Below are positions 16,355-25,445 of a DNA stretch of 64,000 nucleotides, piece after piece. The first letter of the stretch is position 1. Each line of letters begins with the position of its first letter. The notes beneath the pieces were generated by a model. The model worked only from the letters and a program-made list of their open reading frames with translations. It did not search any database and was not told where the DNA came from. This DNA is from Holophagaceae bacterium (GTDB taxonomy: Bacteria; Acidobacteriota; Holophagae; Holophagales; Holophagaceae). Both the position numbers and the translations under genes were made by a program. Where the stretch lies: assembly GCA_016720465.1 (NCBI GenBank), contig JADKKO010000002.1:288001-352000 (forward strand). Reading direction: 5' to 3'.

Positions 16355-18232
16355 ATGGAAGCAGTGAAATCCATTCTGCGTCGCACGGAGATCTTCTCCG
16401 GGCTGTCGGAGTCCCATCTGGATCTGGTGGCCAGCGCCACGACCATCCGTGAGCTCGCGGCCGGCGCTTACCTGTTCCAGCAGGGCGAGGTCCGCCGGGC
16501 CTGCTTCGTCATCGCCGAGGGCAAGGTCGAGGTCACCCGGGACAATGGCGACGGACCCGAACCGCTCATCCTGCTGGGGCCCGGGGATGCGGCCGGGGAA
16601 CAGGTTTTCCTCACCGCTTCGGCCCACACCGCTTCGGCCCGGGCGCATTCCGATGCGGTGCTGCTGGAGCTGGACCGGGAGCTGGTGCTGGGACGATTGA
16701 ACCAGGACGGCGGCGCGGCCATCGCCATTCTCAGCAAAGTGGCCAATGTGCTGCATCGGCGGCTGGTCTACACCGGCAGCGGCCGCATGGGCCGGGAACA
16801 GGCCTACGCCAGCGGCTCGACCCGGCCGGAGTCGGATCTCATCGGGCCCATGGACGTGCCCAGCGATGCCCTGTTCGGCGTCCAGACCCTGCGCGCGGTG
16901 CAGAATTTCCCGATCACTGGGACGCCCGTCAGCCATTTTCCAGCCATGGTGCGGTCCCTGGCCCTGGTCAAGCAGGCCGCGGCCCGGGCCAACGCCCGCC
17001 TGGGCCTGCTGGATCCAGCCATCGCCAGGGCCATCGACACCGCCTGCCGCGAAATCATCGACGGCCACTGGCACGGCCACTTCCCCACGGACATGGTGCA
17101 GGGCGGCGCGGGCACCTCCACCAACATGAACGCCAATGAAGTGATCGCCAACCGCGCGCTGGAGCTGATGGGCCACAAACGCGGCGATTACGCGAAGTGC
17201 CACCCCAACGATCACGTCAATCTGGGCCAGAGCACCAACGATGTCTATCCCACGGCCCTGCGGATCTCGACCATCTTCATGCTCAAGACGCTGCTGGAGG
17301 CCATGGAGAAGCTGAAGGCGGCGCTCCACGCCAAGGGCCGGGAATTCAGCGATGTCATCAAGATGGGGCGCACCCAGCTCCAGGACGCGGTGCCCATGAC
17401 CCTGGGCCAGGAATTCGAGGCCTACGCCATCACCACCGGCGAGGACATCGACCGGCTGCGGGAGACCGCCCGCCTCTTCCTGGAAGTGAACATGGGCGGC
17501 ACGGCCATCGGCACGGGCATCTGCGCCGATCCGCGCTACCCCAAGACCGTGGTGGAGGAGCTGCGCCGGAACACCGGACTGGAGATCGTGCTGGCGGAAA
17601 ACCTCGTGGAAGCGACTCCGGATACCGGCGCCTTCGTGATGTTCTCGGGCGTCGTGAAGCGCGCGGCGGTGAAGCTCAGCAAGCTCTGCAACGATCTGCG
17701 CCTGCTCAGCAGCGGCCCCCGCTGCGGTTTCGGCGAGATCAACCTGCCGGCCATGCAGCCCGGCAGCAGCATCATGCCCGGCAAGGTGAACCCGGTGATC
17801 CCGGAGGTAGTCAACCAGGTGGCCTTCTCGGTCATTGGCAACGATCTGACCATCACCCTGGCCGCCGAAGCGGGCCAATTGCAGCTCAACGTGATGGAGC
17901 CCATCCTGGCCTACAGCCTGGCCAACAGCCTGCGCATGCTGACCGCCGCCGTGAATGTGCTCACCACCAAGTGCATCACGGGCATCACCGCCAACCGCGA
18001 ACGCTGCCGCGATCTGGTGGAGCACAGCATCGGCATCGTCACCGCCGTCATGCCCGCCATCGGCTACAAGCGCGCCACGGAGGTCGCCAAGATCGCCCTG
18101 GAAACCGGGGCTTCCGTGCGGGAGATCATATTGGAAAAGGGCTACCTCAACATCGCCCAGCTCGACGAGGCCCTGAGCCTGGAAGCCATGACCCAGCCCC
18201 GGCCCCTGCAGATGGTGGACGCCCAACGGTAG
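16355..18232 (+). CDS. aspA: Aspartate ammonia-lyase with N-terminal cyclic-nucleotide-binding-like domain
   Basis: 625 residues from ATG 16355, with AGGAGG seven bases upstream. Residues ~1-130 form a CRP/cNMP-binding-type domain (ILRRTEIFSGLSESHLDLV, LFQQGE, FVIAEGKVEV, GDAAGEQVFLTA). Residues ~150-620 are a full aspartase: TSTNMNANEVIANRA, GRTQLQDAVPMTLGQEF and the fumarase/aspartase signature GSSIMPGKVN with Ser471-Ser472 on the mobile catalytic loop. It converts L-aspartate reversibly to fumarate plus ammonia. Ordinary aspartases are ~470 residues, so the extra domain is a genuine N-terminal fusion and suggests allosteric control by a nucleotide or another ligand. The cNMP domain lacks an obvious canonical phosphate-binding Arg motif, so its ligand is uncertain. 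A terminator follows. Confidence 0.93.
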   Translation: MEAVKSILRRTEIFSGLSESHLDLVASATTIRELAAGAYLFQQGEVRRACFVIAEGKVEVTRDNGDGPEPLILLGPGDAAGEQVFLTASAHTASARAHSDAVLLELDRELVLGRLNQDGGAAIAILSKVANVLHRRLVYTGSGRMGREQAYASGSTRPESDLIGPMDVPSDALFGVQTLRAVQNFPITGTPVSHFPAMVRSLALVKQAAARANARLGLLDPAIARAIDTACREIIDGHWHGHFPTDMVQGGAGTSTNMNANEVIANRALELMGHKRGDYAKCHPNDHVNLGQSTNDVYPTALRISTIFMLKTLLEAMEKLKAALHAKGREFSDVIKMGRTQLQDAVPMTLGQEFEAYAITTGEDIDRLRETARLFLEVNMGGTAIGTGICADPRYPKTVVEELRRNTGLEIVLAENLVEATPDTGAFVMFSGVVKRAAVKLSKLCNDLRLLSSGPRCGFGEINLPAMQPGSSIMPGKVNPVIPEVVNQVAFSVIGNDLTITLAAEAGQLQLNVMEPILAYSLANSLRMLTAAVNVLTTKCITGITANRERCRDLVEHSIGIVTAVMPAIGYKRATEVAKIALETGASVREIILEKGYLNIAQLDEALSLEAMTQPRPLQMVDAQR

Positions 18233-18243
18233 GCCACAGACTG

Positions 18244-18269
18244 AGCGGGAGCCGGGCTTCGCTGTTTTT
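18244..18269 (+). terminator. Rho-independent terminator after the aspartase gene
   Basis: Hairpin AGCG(G)GAGC / GCTTCGCT with a CGG loop and one bulged G, followed by GTTTTTC. It lies 12 bases past the aspartase stop and separates that gene from the TetR/RND operon. Confidence 0.6.
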
Positions 18270-18374
18270 CGATCAGATGACAAATAAATCAATAATAATT
18301 GTCATTAATGATGAATTCGTCGAGAATCTGGGAAACGTGCCGGGAAGCGGTGTAATTTTATCGCTTGATTTAGG

Positions 18375-18390
18375 TTGATCGTACGATCAA
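18375..18390. promoter_or_regulatory. Perfect 16-bp palindrome, probable TetR-family operator
   Basis: TTGATCGTACGATCAA reads identically on both strands and ends four bases before the GTG of the TetR-type regulator. Its size, perfect dyad symmetry and place match the self-repression operators of TetR family members, so it probably governs the regulator and the efflux genes behind it. Confidence 0.7.
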
Positions 18391-18394
18391 TTTA

Positions 18395-19066
18395 GTGGGC
18401 GTGGCCAGCCTTCCCTCGACCCCGCAGCCCAAGGACACGGTCCAGATCCTCCTGGAAGCGGCCATCCACTGTTTTGCCCGGAAGGGCTTCGATGGCACCA
18501 GCATCCGGGAGGTCGCCGCCCAAGCGGGAAAGCAGATTTCCCTTATCGGCTACCACTTCGGGGACAAGGAAGGCCTTTACCTGAGGTGTTTCCAGCACCT
18601 GTTCGAGGTATTCCCGGGAACTCCCCTGGCCCCGGTCCATTCGGATCCCGCAGCGATCCGGGACAGCCCGCGCCTGGCGGCCCAGGCCCTCCGCGCGGTC
18701 ATCGGCTCCATCATGCAGGATTTATTCGCCGGCGAAGGGAATCCGTTGAAGGAGGCCTCCATCTGCCTATTCGTGCGGGAGATGCGGTCCCCCCGGCCCT
18801 CGCTGCAGGCGCTGTACATCGACCGGATTTCCGCGCGGGTGCGAGTGATCAGGGCCTGTATCGCCTCCCTCCAGCCGGATCTGCCGGACACCGAAATTTC
18901 CTTCATCGGGCAGAGCATTTTCGGCCAGTGCCTGGTCCAGCGCCTGGCTTCCGGGTTGAATGCCCTCATCTGGCAACCGCTTCCCGCTCCTGAGCCGCCC
19001 GCGGTCCTGGCGGATCGCATCGCCGGCTTCGCCCTCAAGGGCCTTGGGTATGGGGGAGAGCCATGA
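18395..19066 (+). CDS. TetR-family transcriptional regulator (CecR/CerR-like)
   Basis: 223 residues from GTG 18395 (a second GTG at 18401 is possible). N-terminal helix-turn-helix at about residues 14-60 with AAIHCFARKGFDGTSIREVAA and IGYHFGDKEGLY, the latter typical of the CecR/DUF1956 branch; the C-terminal ~140 residues are the ligand-binding helical domain. There is no ribosome site between the palindrome at 18375-18390 and the GTG, so a leaderless transcript or a downstream start is possible. It precedes the RND adaptor gene by 76 bases in the same direction, so it most likely represses the three-gene pump operon and itself, released by a toxic substrate. The inducer is unknown. Confidence 0.88.
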   Translation: MGVASLPSTPQPKDTVQILLEAAIHCFARKGFDGTSIREVAAQAGKQISLIGYHFGDKEGLYLRCFQHLFEVFPGTPLAPVHSDPAAIRDSPRLAAQALRAVIGSIMQDLFAGEGNPLKEASICLFVREMRSPRPSLQALYIDRISARVRVIRACIASLQPDLPDTEISFIGQSIFGQCLVQRLASGLNALIWQPLPAPEPPAVLADRIAGFALKGLGYGGEP

Positions 19067-19142
19067 TGGGTCGATCCTCATCCGACCAGGCAAGGCCCCA
19101 CCCTTCCATCAACCCTGGCATCTGCTTCTCGGAGGTTCCCCC

Positions 19143-20315
19143 ATGCTGAACCGGCATCTTTACGGAAACATCGCCATCGCGGGCGGACTGGCGGCCGGGG
19201 CTTTGATTACCGGATGCGGCCGGAAGGAGCTGCCGAAAGCCACGGCAGAGGTGGCCGTCATCACCGTCCAGGCCGGAAGGGCGGTGCTCGCCTCGGAACT
19301 GCCCGGCCGGGTGTCCGCCTTCCAGGTGGCGGAGGTCCACCCCCAGGTCAATGGCATCGTCCAAAAGCGGCTCTTCACCGAAGGCAGCGATGTGAAGGCC
19401 GGCGACGTCCTTTACCAGATCGATCCAAGCCCCTACCAGGCGGCCCACGACAGCGCTCTGGCGAACCTCGCCAGGGCCGAGGCCCATCTGCCGGCGATGC
19501 AGAAGCGCGCCGAGCGGTTCAAGGAGCTGCTCGCCATCAATGCCGTCGGGCAGCAGGACTACGAGGACGCCTCCTCGGCGCACAAGCAGGCGGCAGCGGA
19601 AGTGAAGGCGCTGCAGGCCGGCGTCGAATCCGCCCGCATCAACCTCGGCTACACGCGGATCACCGCGCCGATCTCCGGGCGCATCGGGAGATCCACTGTC
19701 ACCGCCGGGGCCCTCGCGGCGGCCTACCAGGGGCCCACCTTCACCACCATCCAGCAATTGGATCCCGTCTATGTTGATTCACCCCAGTCCAGCGCCCTGC
19801 TGCTTCAGATCCAGCGGAACCTGGCCTCCAGCAGGATCAAGGGCGGCACGCCGGACCAGGCCAAGGTGAAACTCCTCATGGAGGACGGGACCCCCTATCC
19901 CCTGGCGGGAGTCCTGAAGTTCTCCGATGTGACGGTGGATCCCACCACGGGCTCCCAGACCCTCCGCATGGTCTTCCCGAATCCCAGGCACATGCTGCTG
20001 CCGGGTATGTACGTCCGGGCCATCGTGGAGGAAGGGGTCGATGAGCGCGCCATTCTGGTGCCTCAGCGGAGCGTCACCCGGGATCCCAAGGGCAATGCCA
20101 TCGCCATGGTGGTGGACTCCGCCGACAAGGTGGAGCAGAGGATGCTCCGGGTGGAGCGGGCCATCGGGGACCAATGGCTGATCCTGGAGGGCCTCCAGCC
20201 GGGGGACCGCCTGATCATGGAAGGCCTCCAGAAGATCCGGCCGGGAATGCCCGTGAAAGCGGTCCCCTTCGGGGCCAAGCCTGCGCCGGCGCCCGCCGCC
20301 GCGCCGTCGAAGTAG
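19143..20315 (+). CDS. RND efflux periplasmic adaptor (membrane fusion lipoprotein, AcrA/MexA type)
   Basis: 390 residues from ATG 19143 with GGAGG upstream. Lipoprotein signal ends LITGC (Cys25). Domain order: beta-barrel/lipoyl entry (VHPQVNGIVQKRLFTEGSDVKAGDVLYQIDP, about 65-98), alpha-helical hairpin (about 100-165), lipoyl return (YTRITAPISGRIGRSTVTAG), beta-barrel and membrane-proximal domains ending about 370, then an Ala/Pro-rich tail. It couples the inner-membrane pump to the outer-membrane channel. First structural gene of the operon, 12 bases before the permease gene. Confidence 0.94.
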   Translation: MLNRHLYGNIAIAGGLAAGALITGCGRKELPKATAEVAVITVQAGRAVLASELPGRVSAFQVAEVHPQVNGIVQKRLFTEGSDVKAGDVLYQIDPSPYQAAHDSALANLARAEAHLPAMQKRAERFKELLAINAVGQQDYEDASSAHKQAAAEVKALQAGVESARINLGYTRITAPISGRIGRSTVTAGALAAAYQGPTFTTIQQLDPVYVDSPQSSALLLQIQRNLASSRIKGGTPDQAKVKLLMEDGTPYPLAGVLKFSDVTVDPTTGSQTLRMVFPNPRHMLLPGMYVRAIVEEGVDERAILVPQRSVTRDPKGNAIAMVVDSADKVEQRMLRVERAIGDQWLILEGLQPGDRLIMEGLQKIRPGMPVKAVPFGAKPAPAPAAAPSK

Positions 20316-20327
20316 AGGAGCCGATCC

Positions 20328-23300
20328 ATGGTCAATTTCTTCATCGACCGGCCGATCTTCGCGTGGGTGGTGGCCATCGTCATCATGCTCGCCGGGGTGC
20401 TGGCCATCCGCTCCCTGCCGGTTTCCCAGTATCCTCCCGTGGCGCCTCCCTCCATCACGGTGGACGCCTTCTACCCCGGCGCTTCGGCCAAGACGGTGGA
20501 GAACACCGTCACCCAGATCATCGAACAGAAGATGACCGGCCTCGACAACCTGCTCTATTTCTCCGCGAGCAGCGATTCGTCGGGCCGCGGCAGCGTCACC
20601 CTGACCTTCAAGCCGGGCAGCAATCCGGACGTGGCCTGGGCCATGGTCCAGAACAAGCTGGAAACGGCCAAGCCGCTCATGCCCCAGGTGGTGCAGCAGA
20701 TGGGCATCCGGGTCACCAAGTCCACGCGCAATTTCTTCATGATCGTCGCGATCCGTTCCGAGGACGGCAGCCTGAAATCCGACGACCTGCGCGACTACAT
20801 GTCCTCCAACATCGAAGCCGTGCTGGCCCGGGTGGAAGGCGTGGGCGAGGTCATGTCCTTCGGATCCCAGTACGCCATGCGGCTCTGGCTGGACCAGGAC
20901 AAGATGACCGGATACCGCCTCACGCCCAACGACATCCGGACGGCGGTCAAGGCCTACAACGCCCAGGTCTCCGCCGGGCAGGCCGGCGGCCTGCCCGCGG
21001 TCAAGGGCCAGCAGTTGAACGTGACGATCAATGTCCAGGAGTTGATGCAGACGCCCGAGCAGTTCGGGGACATTCCTTTGCGCATCAATCCGGACGGCTC
21101 CACGATCCATCTCCGGGATGTGGCCCGGATCGAACTGGGCACCGAGAACTACGGTTCCGAAACCAGCCTCAACGGAAAACCCGTGGCGGGCATGATCGTC
21201 CGCCTGGCCTCCGGCGCGAACGCCCTGGACACTTCCAAGCGCATCAAAGCCAAGATGGACGAAATGTCGAAGTTCTTCCCGGCCAGCGTCACGGTGGCCT
21301 ATCCCTACGAAACCACGCCCTTCGTGAGCGTGGCCATCGAGGAGGTGGTGAAGACCCTCATCGAGGCCGTGGTCCTGGTGTTCCTGGTGATGCTGCTGTT
21401 CCTCGGCAACTTCCGCGCCACGCTGATCCCCACCATCGCGGTTCCGGTGGTGCTGCTGGGCACCTTCGCGGTGATCCAGTACGCCGGCATGTCCATCAAC
21501 ATGCTCACCATGTTCGCCATGGTGCTGGCCATCGGCCTGCTGGTGGACGACGCCATCGTGGTGGTGGAGAACGTCGAGCGGGTCATGCATGACGAGGGCC
21601 TGCCGGTGCTGGAAGCCACCCGCAAATCCATGGCCCAGATCACCGGCGCCCTGATCGGCATCGGCCTGGTGCTGGCGGCGGTGTTCGGCCCCATGGCTTT
21701 CTTCGGGGGCTCCACGGGCGTCATCTACCGGCAGTTCTCGCTCACCCTCATCACCGCCATGCTGTTGTCGGTGGTGGTGGCGCTGATCCTGACCCCGTCC
21801 CTCTGCGTGACCTTCCTGAAGTCCGTGCCGAAGGGGCACGAAGCGGCCGAGAACGGCTGGAAGGTCACCCGGCCCTTTTTCCTGTGGTTCGACCGGACCT
21901 ACTACCGGTTCCGCGATACTTTCACCAGCCAGCTTGAGCGGGTGCTCGGCAAGCGCGCCCGCTACCTCGCCATCTATGCGGCAATCGTCCTGGGGACAGG
22001 GCTCCTGTTCCTGCGCCTGCCCACCGCCTTCCTGCCGGAGGAGGACCAGGGAATCCTCATGGCCATGGTCCAGCTGCCGCCCGGCTCGCCTCTGGAGCGG
22101 ACCGAATCGGTCATGAAGGAGGTCCAGCAGCACTTCATGGTGGACGAAAAGGAGGCCGTGGAATCCATCATGTCCGTCTCCGGCTTCAGCATGGCCGGAG
22201 TGGGCCAGAACAACGGCATGGCCTTCCTCAAGCTCAAGGACTGGAAGCTCCGCCAGCGTTCGGATCTCAAGGCCGCCGCTGTCCTGAAACGGGCCATGGG
22301 CAAGCTGATGGCCCGCCGGGACGCCCTGGCCTTTGTTTTCGCCCCCCCGGCGATCCTCGAACTGGGCAGCGCCACCGGCTTCGACTTCCAATTGCAGGAC
22401 CGGGGCGGCGTCGGCCACGGGAAGCTCATGGAGGCCCGCAACATGCTCCTCGGCATGGCCGCCAAGGACCCGAACCTGAAGAGCGTGCGCCCCGTGGGCG
22501 CGGACGACCAGCCTGAGTACAGCGTCCGCATCGACCAGGACCGGGCCGGCGCCCTGGGTGTCCCCGCGGCGGCCATCGCCGACACCCTCTCCAGCGCCTG
22601 GGGCGGCTCCTACGTGAACGACTTCATCAATCAGGGCCGGGTCAAGCGGGTCTACATGCAGGCCGACGCCCGGCACCGGATGCAGTTGGAGGACCTGAAC
22701 CGGATCTACGTGCCCAACAAATCCGGCGGCATGGTGCCCTTTTCGGCCTTCGCCACGGGGGTATGGACCCAGGGTTCCCCGAACCTGCAGCGCTTCAATG
22801 CCTACCCCGCCATCAACATCAATGGCGAGCCCGCCCTGGGCCGCAGCACCGGGGACGCCATGAAGGCCATGGAAGACATCGCGGCCAAGCTGCCCACCGG
22901 CATCGGCTTCGAATGGACCGGCCTTTCCCTGCAGGAACGCCAGGCCGGAACGCAGGCTCCCGCCCTCTACGCTTTCTCGGTGCTGGTCATCTTCCTGTGC
23001 CTGGCGGCGCTCTACGAGAGCTGGACCATTCCCTTCTCGGTGCTGCTGATCCTCCCCATCGGCGTGTTTGGAGCGGTCGCCGCCACCTGGGGCCGCGGGC
23101 TCAGCAGCGACGTCTACTTCCAGATCGGACTGTTGACGACCCTCGGCCTGGCCGCGAAGAACGCCATCCTGATCGTGCAATTCGCCCAGGAATTGATCGC
23201 CCAGGGACATGGACTCCTGGACGCGGCCCTCCAGGCCTCCCGCATGCGGCTGCGGCCCATCCTGATGACCTCCCTGGCGTTCACCTTCGGCGTGCTGCCG

Positions 23301-23501
23301 ATGGCGATCACCACCGGCGCCGGCGCCGCAGCCCAGCACGCCATCGGCACCGGGGTGATCGGCGGCATGCTGACCGCCACCTTCATCGCCATCTTCTACA
23401 TCCCGCTGGCCTATGTCTTGGTGTCCGAGCTGTTCCGGAAAAAGCCCCCGGAGGCGGTTCCCGCCGAGGATGCGACCGATCCCGGAGGGGTGCAGCCATG
23501 A
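20328..23501 (+). CDS. RND multidrug efflux permease (HAE1 family, AcrB/MexB type)
   Basis: 1057 residues, 12 membrane segments with two large periplasmic loops; starts VNFFIDRPIFAWVVAI as usual. Proton-relay residues are intact: Asp407-Asp408 in GLLVDDAIVVVE and Lys944 in GLAAKNAILIV, the equivalents of E. coli AcrB D407/D408/K940. Uses the proton gradient to extrude drugs, dyes or other hydrophobic compounds through the adaptor and outer-membrane partner encoded on either side. Overlaps the next gene by four bases (ATGA). Substrate range cannot be deduced. Confidence 0.96.
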   Translation: MVNFFIDRPIFAWVVAIVIMLAGVLAIRSLPVSQYPPVAPPSITVDAFYPGASAKTVENTVTQIIEQKMTGLDNLLYFSASSDSSGRGSVTLTFKPGSNPDVAWAMVQNKLETAKPLMPQVVQQMGIRVTKSTRNFFMIVAIRSEDGSLKSDDLRDYMSSNIEAVLARVEGVGEVMSFGSQYAMRLWLDQDKMTGYRLTPNDIRTAVKAYNAQVSAGQAGGLPAVKGQQLNVTINVQELMQTPEQFGDIPLRINPDGSTIHLRDVARIELGTENYGSETSLNGKPVAGMIVRLASGANALDTSKRIKAKMDEMSKFFPASVTVAYPYETTPFVSVAIEEVVKTLIEAVVLVFLVMLLFLGNFRATLIPTIAVPVVLLGTFAVIQYAGMSINMLTMFAMVLAIGLLVDDAIVVVENVERVMHDEGLPVLEATRKSMAQITGALIGIGLVLAAVFGPMAFFGGSTGVIYRQFSLTLITAMLLSVVVALILTPSLCVTFLKSVPKGHEAAENGWKVTRPFFLWFDRTYYRFRDTFTSQLERVLGKRARYLAIYAAIVLGTGLLFLRLPTAFLPEEDQGILMAMVQLPPGSPLERTESVMKEVQQHFMVDEKEAVESIMSVSGFSMAGVGQNNGMAFLKLKDWKLRQRSDLKAAAVLKRAMGKLMARRDALAFVFAPPAILELGSATGFDFQLQDRGGVGHGKLMEARNMLLGMAAKDPNLKSVRPVGADDQPEYSVRIDQDRAGALGVPAAAIADTLSSAWGGSYVNDFINQGRVKRVYMQADARHRMQLEDLNRIYVPNKSGGMVPFSAFATGVWTQGSPNLQRFNAYPAININGEPALGRSTGDAMKAMEDIAAKLPTGIGFEWTGLSLQERQAGTQAPALYAFSVLVIFLCLAALYESWTIPFSVLLILPIGVFGAVAATWGRGLSSDVYFQIGLLTTLGLAAKNAILIVQFAQELIAQGHGLLDAALQASRMRLRPILMTSLAFTFGVLPMAITTGAGAAAQHAIGTGVIGGMLTATFIAIFYIPLAYVLVSELFRKKPPEAVPAEDATDPGGVQP

Positions 23502-24943
23502 GGCCGATCCGCGTGTTGCCCGCCCTTCCTTTGCTGCTGGCCATGGCCGGATGCATGTCCATGGCTCCGAAATACCTGGCGCCCACGCTTCCAGTGCCCA
23601 GCGCCTGGCCCGGGAAGGCCTCCGGCCAGCTCGAGGCGGCGCCCGCCCCGCAAGCCGCTTCGGACATCTCCTGGCAGGACTTCTACCTGGACGCGAGGCT
23701 CCGAAAGGTCCTGGATCTGGCCCTCCAGAACAACCGGGACCTCCGGATCGCCTCGCTCAATACCGAGAAGGCGAGGGCGTACTACCGGATCCAGCGCGCC
23801 GAACTGTTTCCGGCCCTGAGCGCGCTCGGCAGCGTGAGCCGGCAGAAGACCTCGTCCAGCGACGCCACCGCGGAGACGCAGTACAACGTGGCCCTGGGGG
23901 TCAGCGCCTGGGAACTGGACTTTTTCGGGCGCGTCCGCAGCCTGAAAGCCCGCGCCCTGGAGCAGTATCTCGCCACCGAGCAGGCCCGCCGCAGCGCCCA
24001 GATCTCGCTGCTGGGCGAGACCGCGAATGCCTACCTGACGCTCGCCGCCGACCGCGAAAGCCTGAAGTTCGCCCGTGAAACGCTGCTGAGCGAGGAGAGT
24101 TCCAGCAAACTCATCAGGCGCCGCTTCGAGGTCGGGGTTTCCTCCGAGCTCGATGTCAACCGCGCCCAGATCAGCCTGGAAACGGCGAGGGAAGACGCGG
24201 CCCGCTTCACCAGCATCGTGGCCCAGGACGAGAACGCCTTGAACCTCCTGGCCGGCACGACCGTGCCCAAGGAACTGCTTCCGGAGGATCTCCGCAGCCT
24301 GAATCCGCTCAAGGACATCTCGCCTCAACTGCCCGCCGAAGTGCTGACCCGGCGGCCGGACATCCTCATGGCCGAAAACCTGCTCAAGGCGGCCAACGCG
24401 AATATCGGCGCGGCCCGCGCGGCCTTCTTCCCGCGCATCACGCTCACGGCCGGAGTGGGGACGGCCAGCAGCGAACTCTCCGGCCTGTTCAAATCGGGAT
24501 CGGGCACCTGGGCTTTCTCGCCCCAGATCCTGCTCCCGATCTTCGACATGGGGGCCAGGCGGGCCAATCTCAAGGCGGTGAAAGCCGACCGGGAGATCGC
24601 CCTCGCCCAGTACGAAAAGGCCATCCAGGTGGCCTTCAGGGAGGTGGCCGATGCTCTGGCGCGGCGGAGCACGCTGGAAGAGCAGCTCGCGGCCCACGAA
24701 GCGCTCGTCCAGGCCATGGAAGGCACCCATCGCCTGGCCACAGCCCGCTACCAGGCGGGAATCGATGGGTACCTCAGCGTCCTGGACGCCCAGCGTTCCC
24801 TTTATGCCGCGCAGCAGGGGCTCATCGCGCTGCGCAGGACCAAGTACGCGAACATGGTGACCCTCTACAAAGTGCTGGGCGGAGGCAACGGAGAAGGCGG
24901 AACCGGCACGGCGCCTGATGCTAAGTTGGGTTCTGAAGTGTAG
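23498..24943 (+). CDS. Outer-membrane efflux lipoprotein (NodT/OprM type, TolC superfamily)
   Basis: 481 residues from ATG 23498, which overlaps the permease stop. Lipoprotein signal ends MAGC (Cys19). Two outer-membrane-factor repeats are visible: the first around WQDFYLDARLRKVLDLALQNNRDLRIA (about 58-84), the second after LLPEDLRSLNPLKDISPQLPAEVLTRRPDI (about 265-290), a classic NodT-family motif. It forms the trimeric channel completing the pump. Last gene of the operon; the downstream 500 bases hold only repeats. Confidence 0.94.
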   Translation: MRPIRVLPALPLLLAMAGCMSMAPKYLAPTLPVPSAWPGKASGQLEAAPAPQAASDISWQDFYLDARLRKVLDLALQNNRDLRIASLNTEKARAYYRIQRAELFPALSALGSVSRQKTSSSDATAETQYNVALGVSAWELDFFGRVRSLKARALEQYLATEQARRSAQISLLGETANAYLTLAADRESLKFARETLLSEESSSKLIRRRFEVGVSSELDVNRAQISLETAREDAARFTSIVAQDENALNLLAGTTVPKELLPEDLRSLNPLKDISPQLPAEVLTRRPDILMAENLLKAANANIGAARAAFFPRITLTAGVGTASSELSGLFKSGSGTWAFSPQILLPIFDMGARRANLKAVKADREIALAQYEKAIQVAFREVADALARRSTLEEQLAAHEALVQAMEGTHRLATARYQAGIDGYLSVLDAQRSLYAAQQGLIALRRTKYANMVTLYKVLGGGNGEGGTGTAPDAKLGSEV

Positions 24944-24984
24944 AAAAAGACCCACCGCCGAGGGCGCCAAGAAAAGATAATTTT

Positions 24985-25405
24985 TCCTACTTACCAAGCC
25001 AGTTCAGCTACCTGTTTTTCACGAATAAAAACTCATCCACAGATTCCACAGATTCCCAAGTTGCATTCAAAGATATAAAACCACCAAGCCACAAAGGGCA
25101 CAAAGGGGCTCGTCATGTGCGAGCGTCGCAGATGAAATTCAGGTGGCCCGGCGGCGGGCTCACGCTTAGGTGTGATTCGCGCCGGGCCACCTGAATTTGC
25201 GGGCCTCCGGCCCGCAGGCGCTGCGCGCCTCGCGAAGCGAATTTGAGCCGAAATCAGCCTGTTGGAGCTTAGCGTTTTCTTCACTGTTCGCAGTATTCAA
25301 TCTGTGTAATCGGTGGAATCTGTGGATTCAAAGTCCTTTTCTCGCATCGTTGCCAAACCATTCCAAGCTGAGGTTCGGGGATAATCAGGATTTTTTTAAT
25401 TCAGC
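24985..25405. repeat. Family-2 shell whose centre is a family-1 core (mosaic element)
   Basis: Left arm 24985-25055 (TTCAGCT..TTTTTCACGAATAAAA..ATCCACAGATTCCACAGATT) matches the reverse complement of the right arm of the element at 32160-32249. Right arm 25282-25405 (CACTGTTCGCAGT, AATCTGTG.., GCTGAGGTTCGGGGATAATCAGG) matches the reverse complement of the left arm at 31863-31990. Between them is family-1 copy C instead of the GC-rich core found at 32 kb. It fills the 502-base gap between the convergent efflux operon and lipoprotein gene; no gene is seen there. Confidence 0.75.
25056..25281 (+). repeat. Family-1 palindromic element, copy C (right terminus missing)
   Basis: Same orientation as copy B. 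The left terminus (CCAAGTTGCATTCAAAGATA, CACCAAG) and the whole hairpin core are present: the long TTCAGGTGGCCCGGCG stem, GCGGGCC-TCC-GGCCCGC and GGCGC-TGC-GCGCC. After AGCGTTTTCTTC the sequence switches to family-2 sequence, so the CTTGGTGGTGAA..GAATGCAA terminus is lost. Confidence 0.8.
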
Positions 25406-25445
25406 CCGGCATCAATCCGAAACTGGCCATCGCGCATCCCTTTGC

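Noticed and set aside
16127..18292. N-terminal extension of the malic enzyme frame to 18292
   Set aside because: The extension is antisense to the aspartase gene; the family N-terminus and a GGAG site place the start at 16126.
19779..23339. A 1186-codon open frame on the minus strand across the RND permease gene
   Set aside because: Antisense shadow of a well-conserved transporter; His/Asp/Gly-rich low-complexity translation without any domain.
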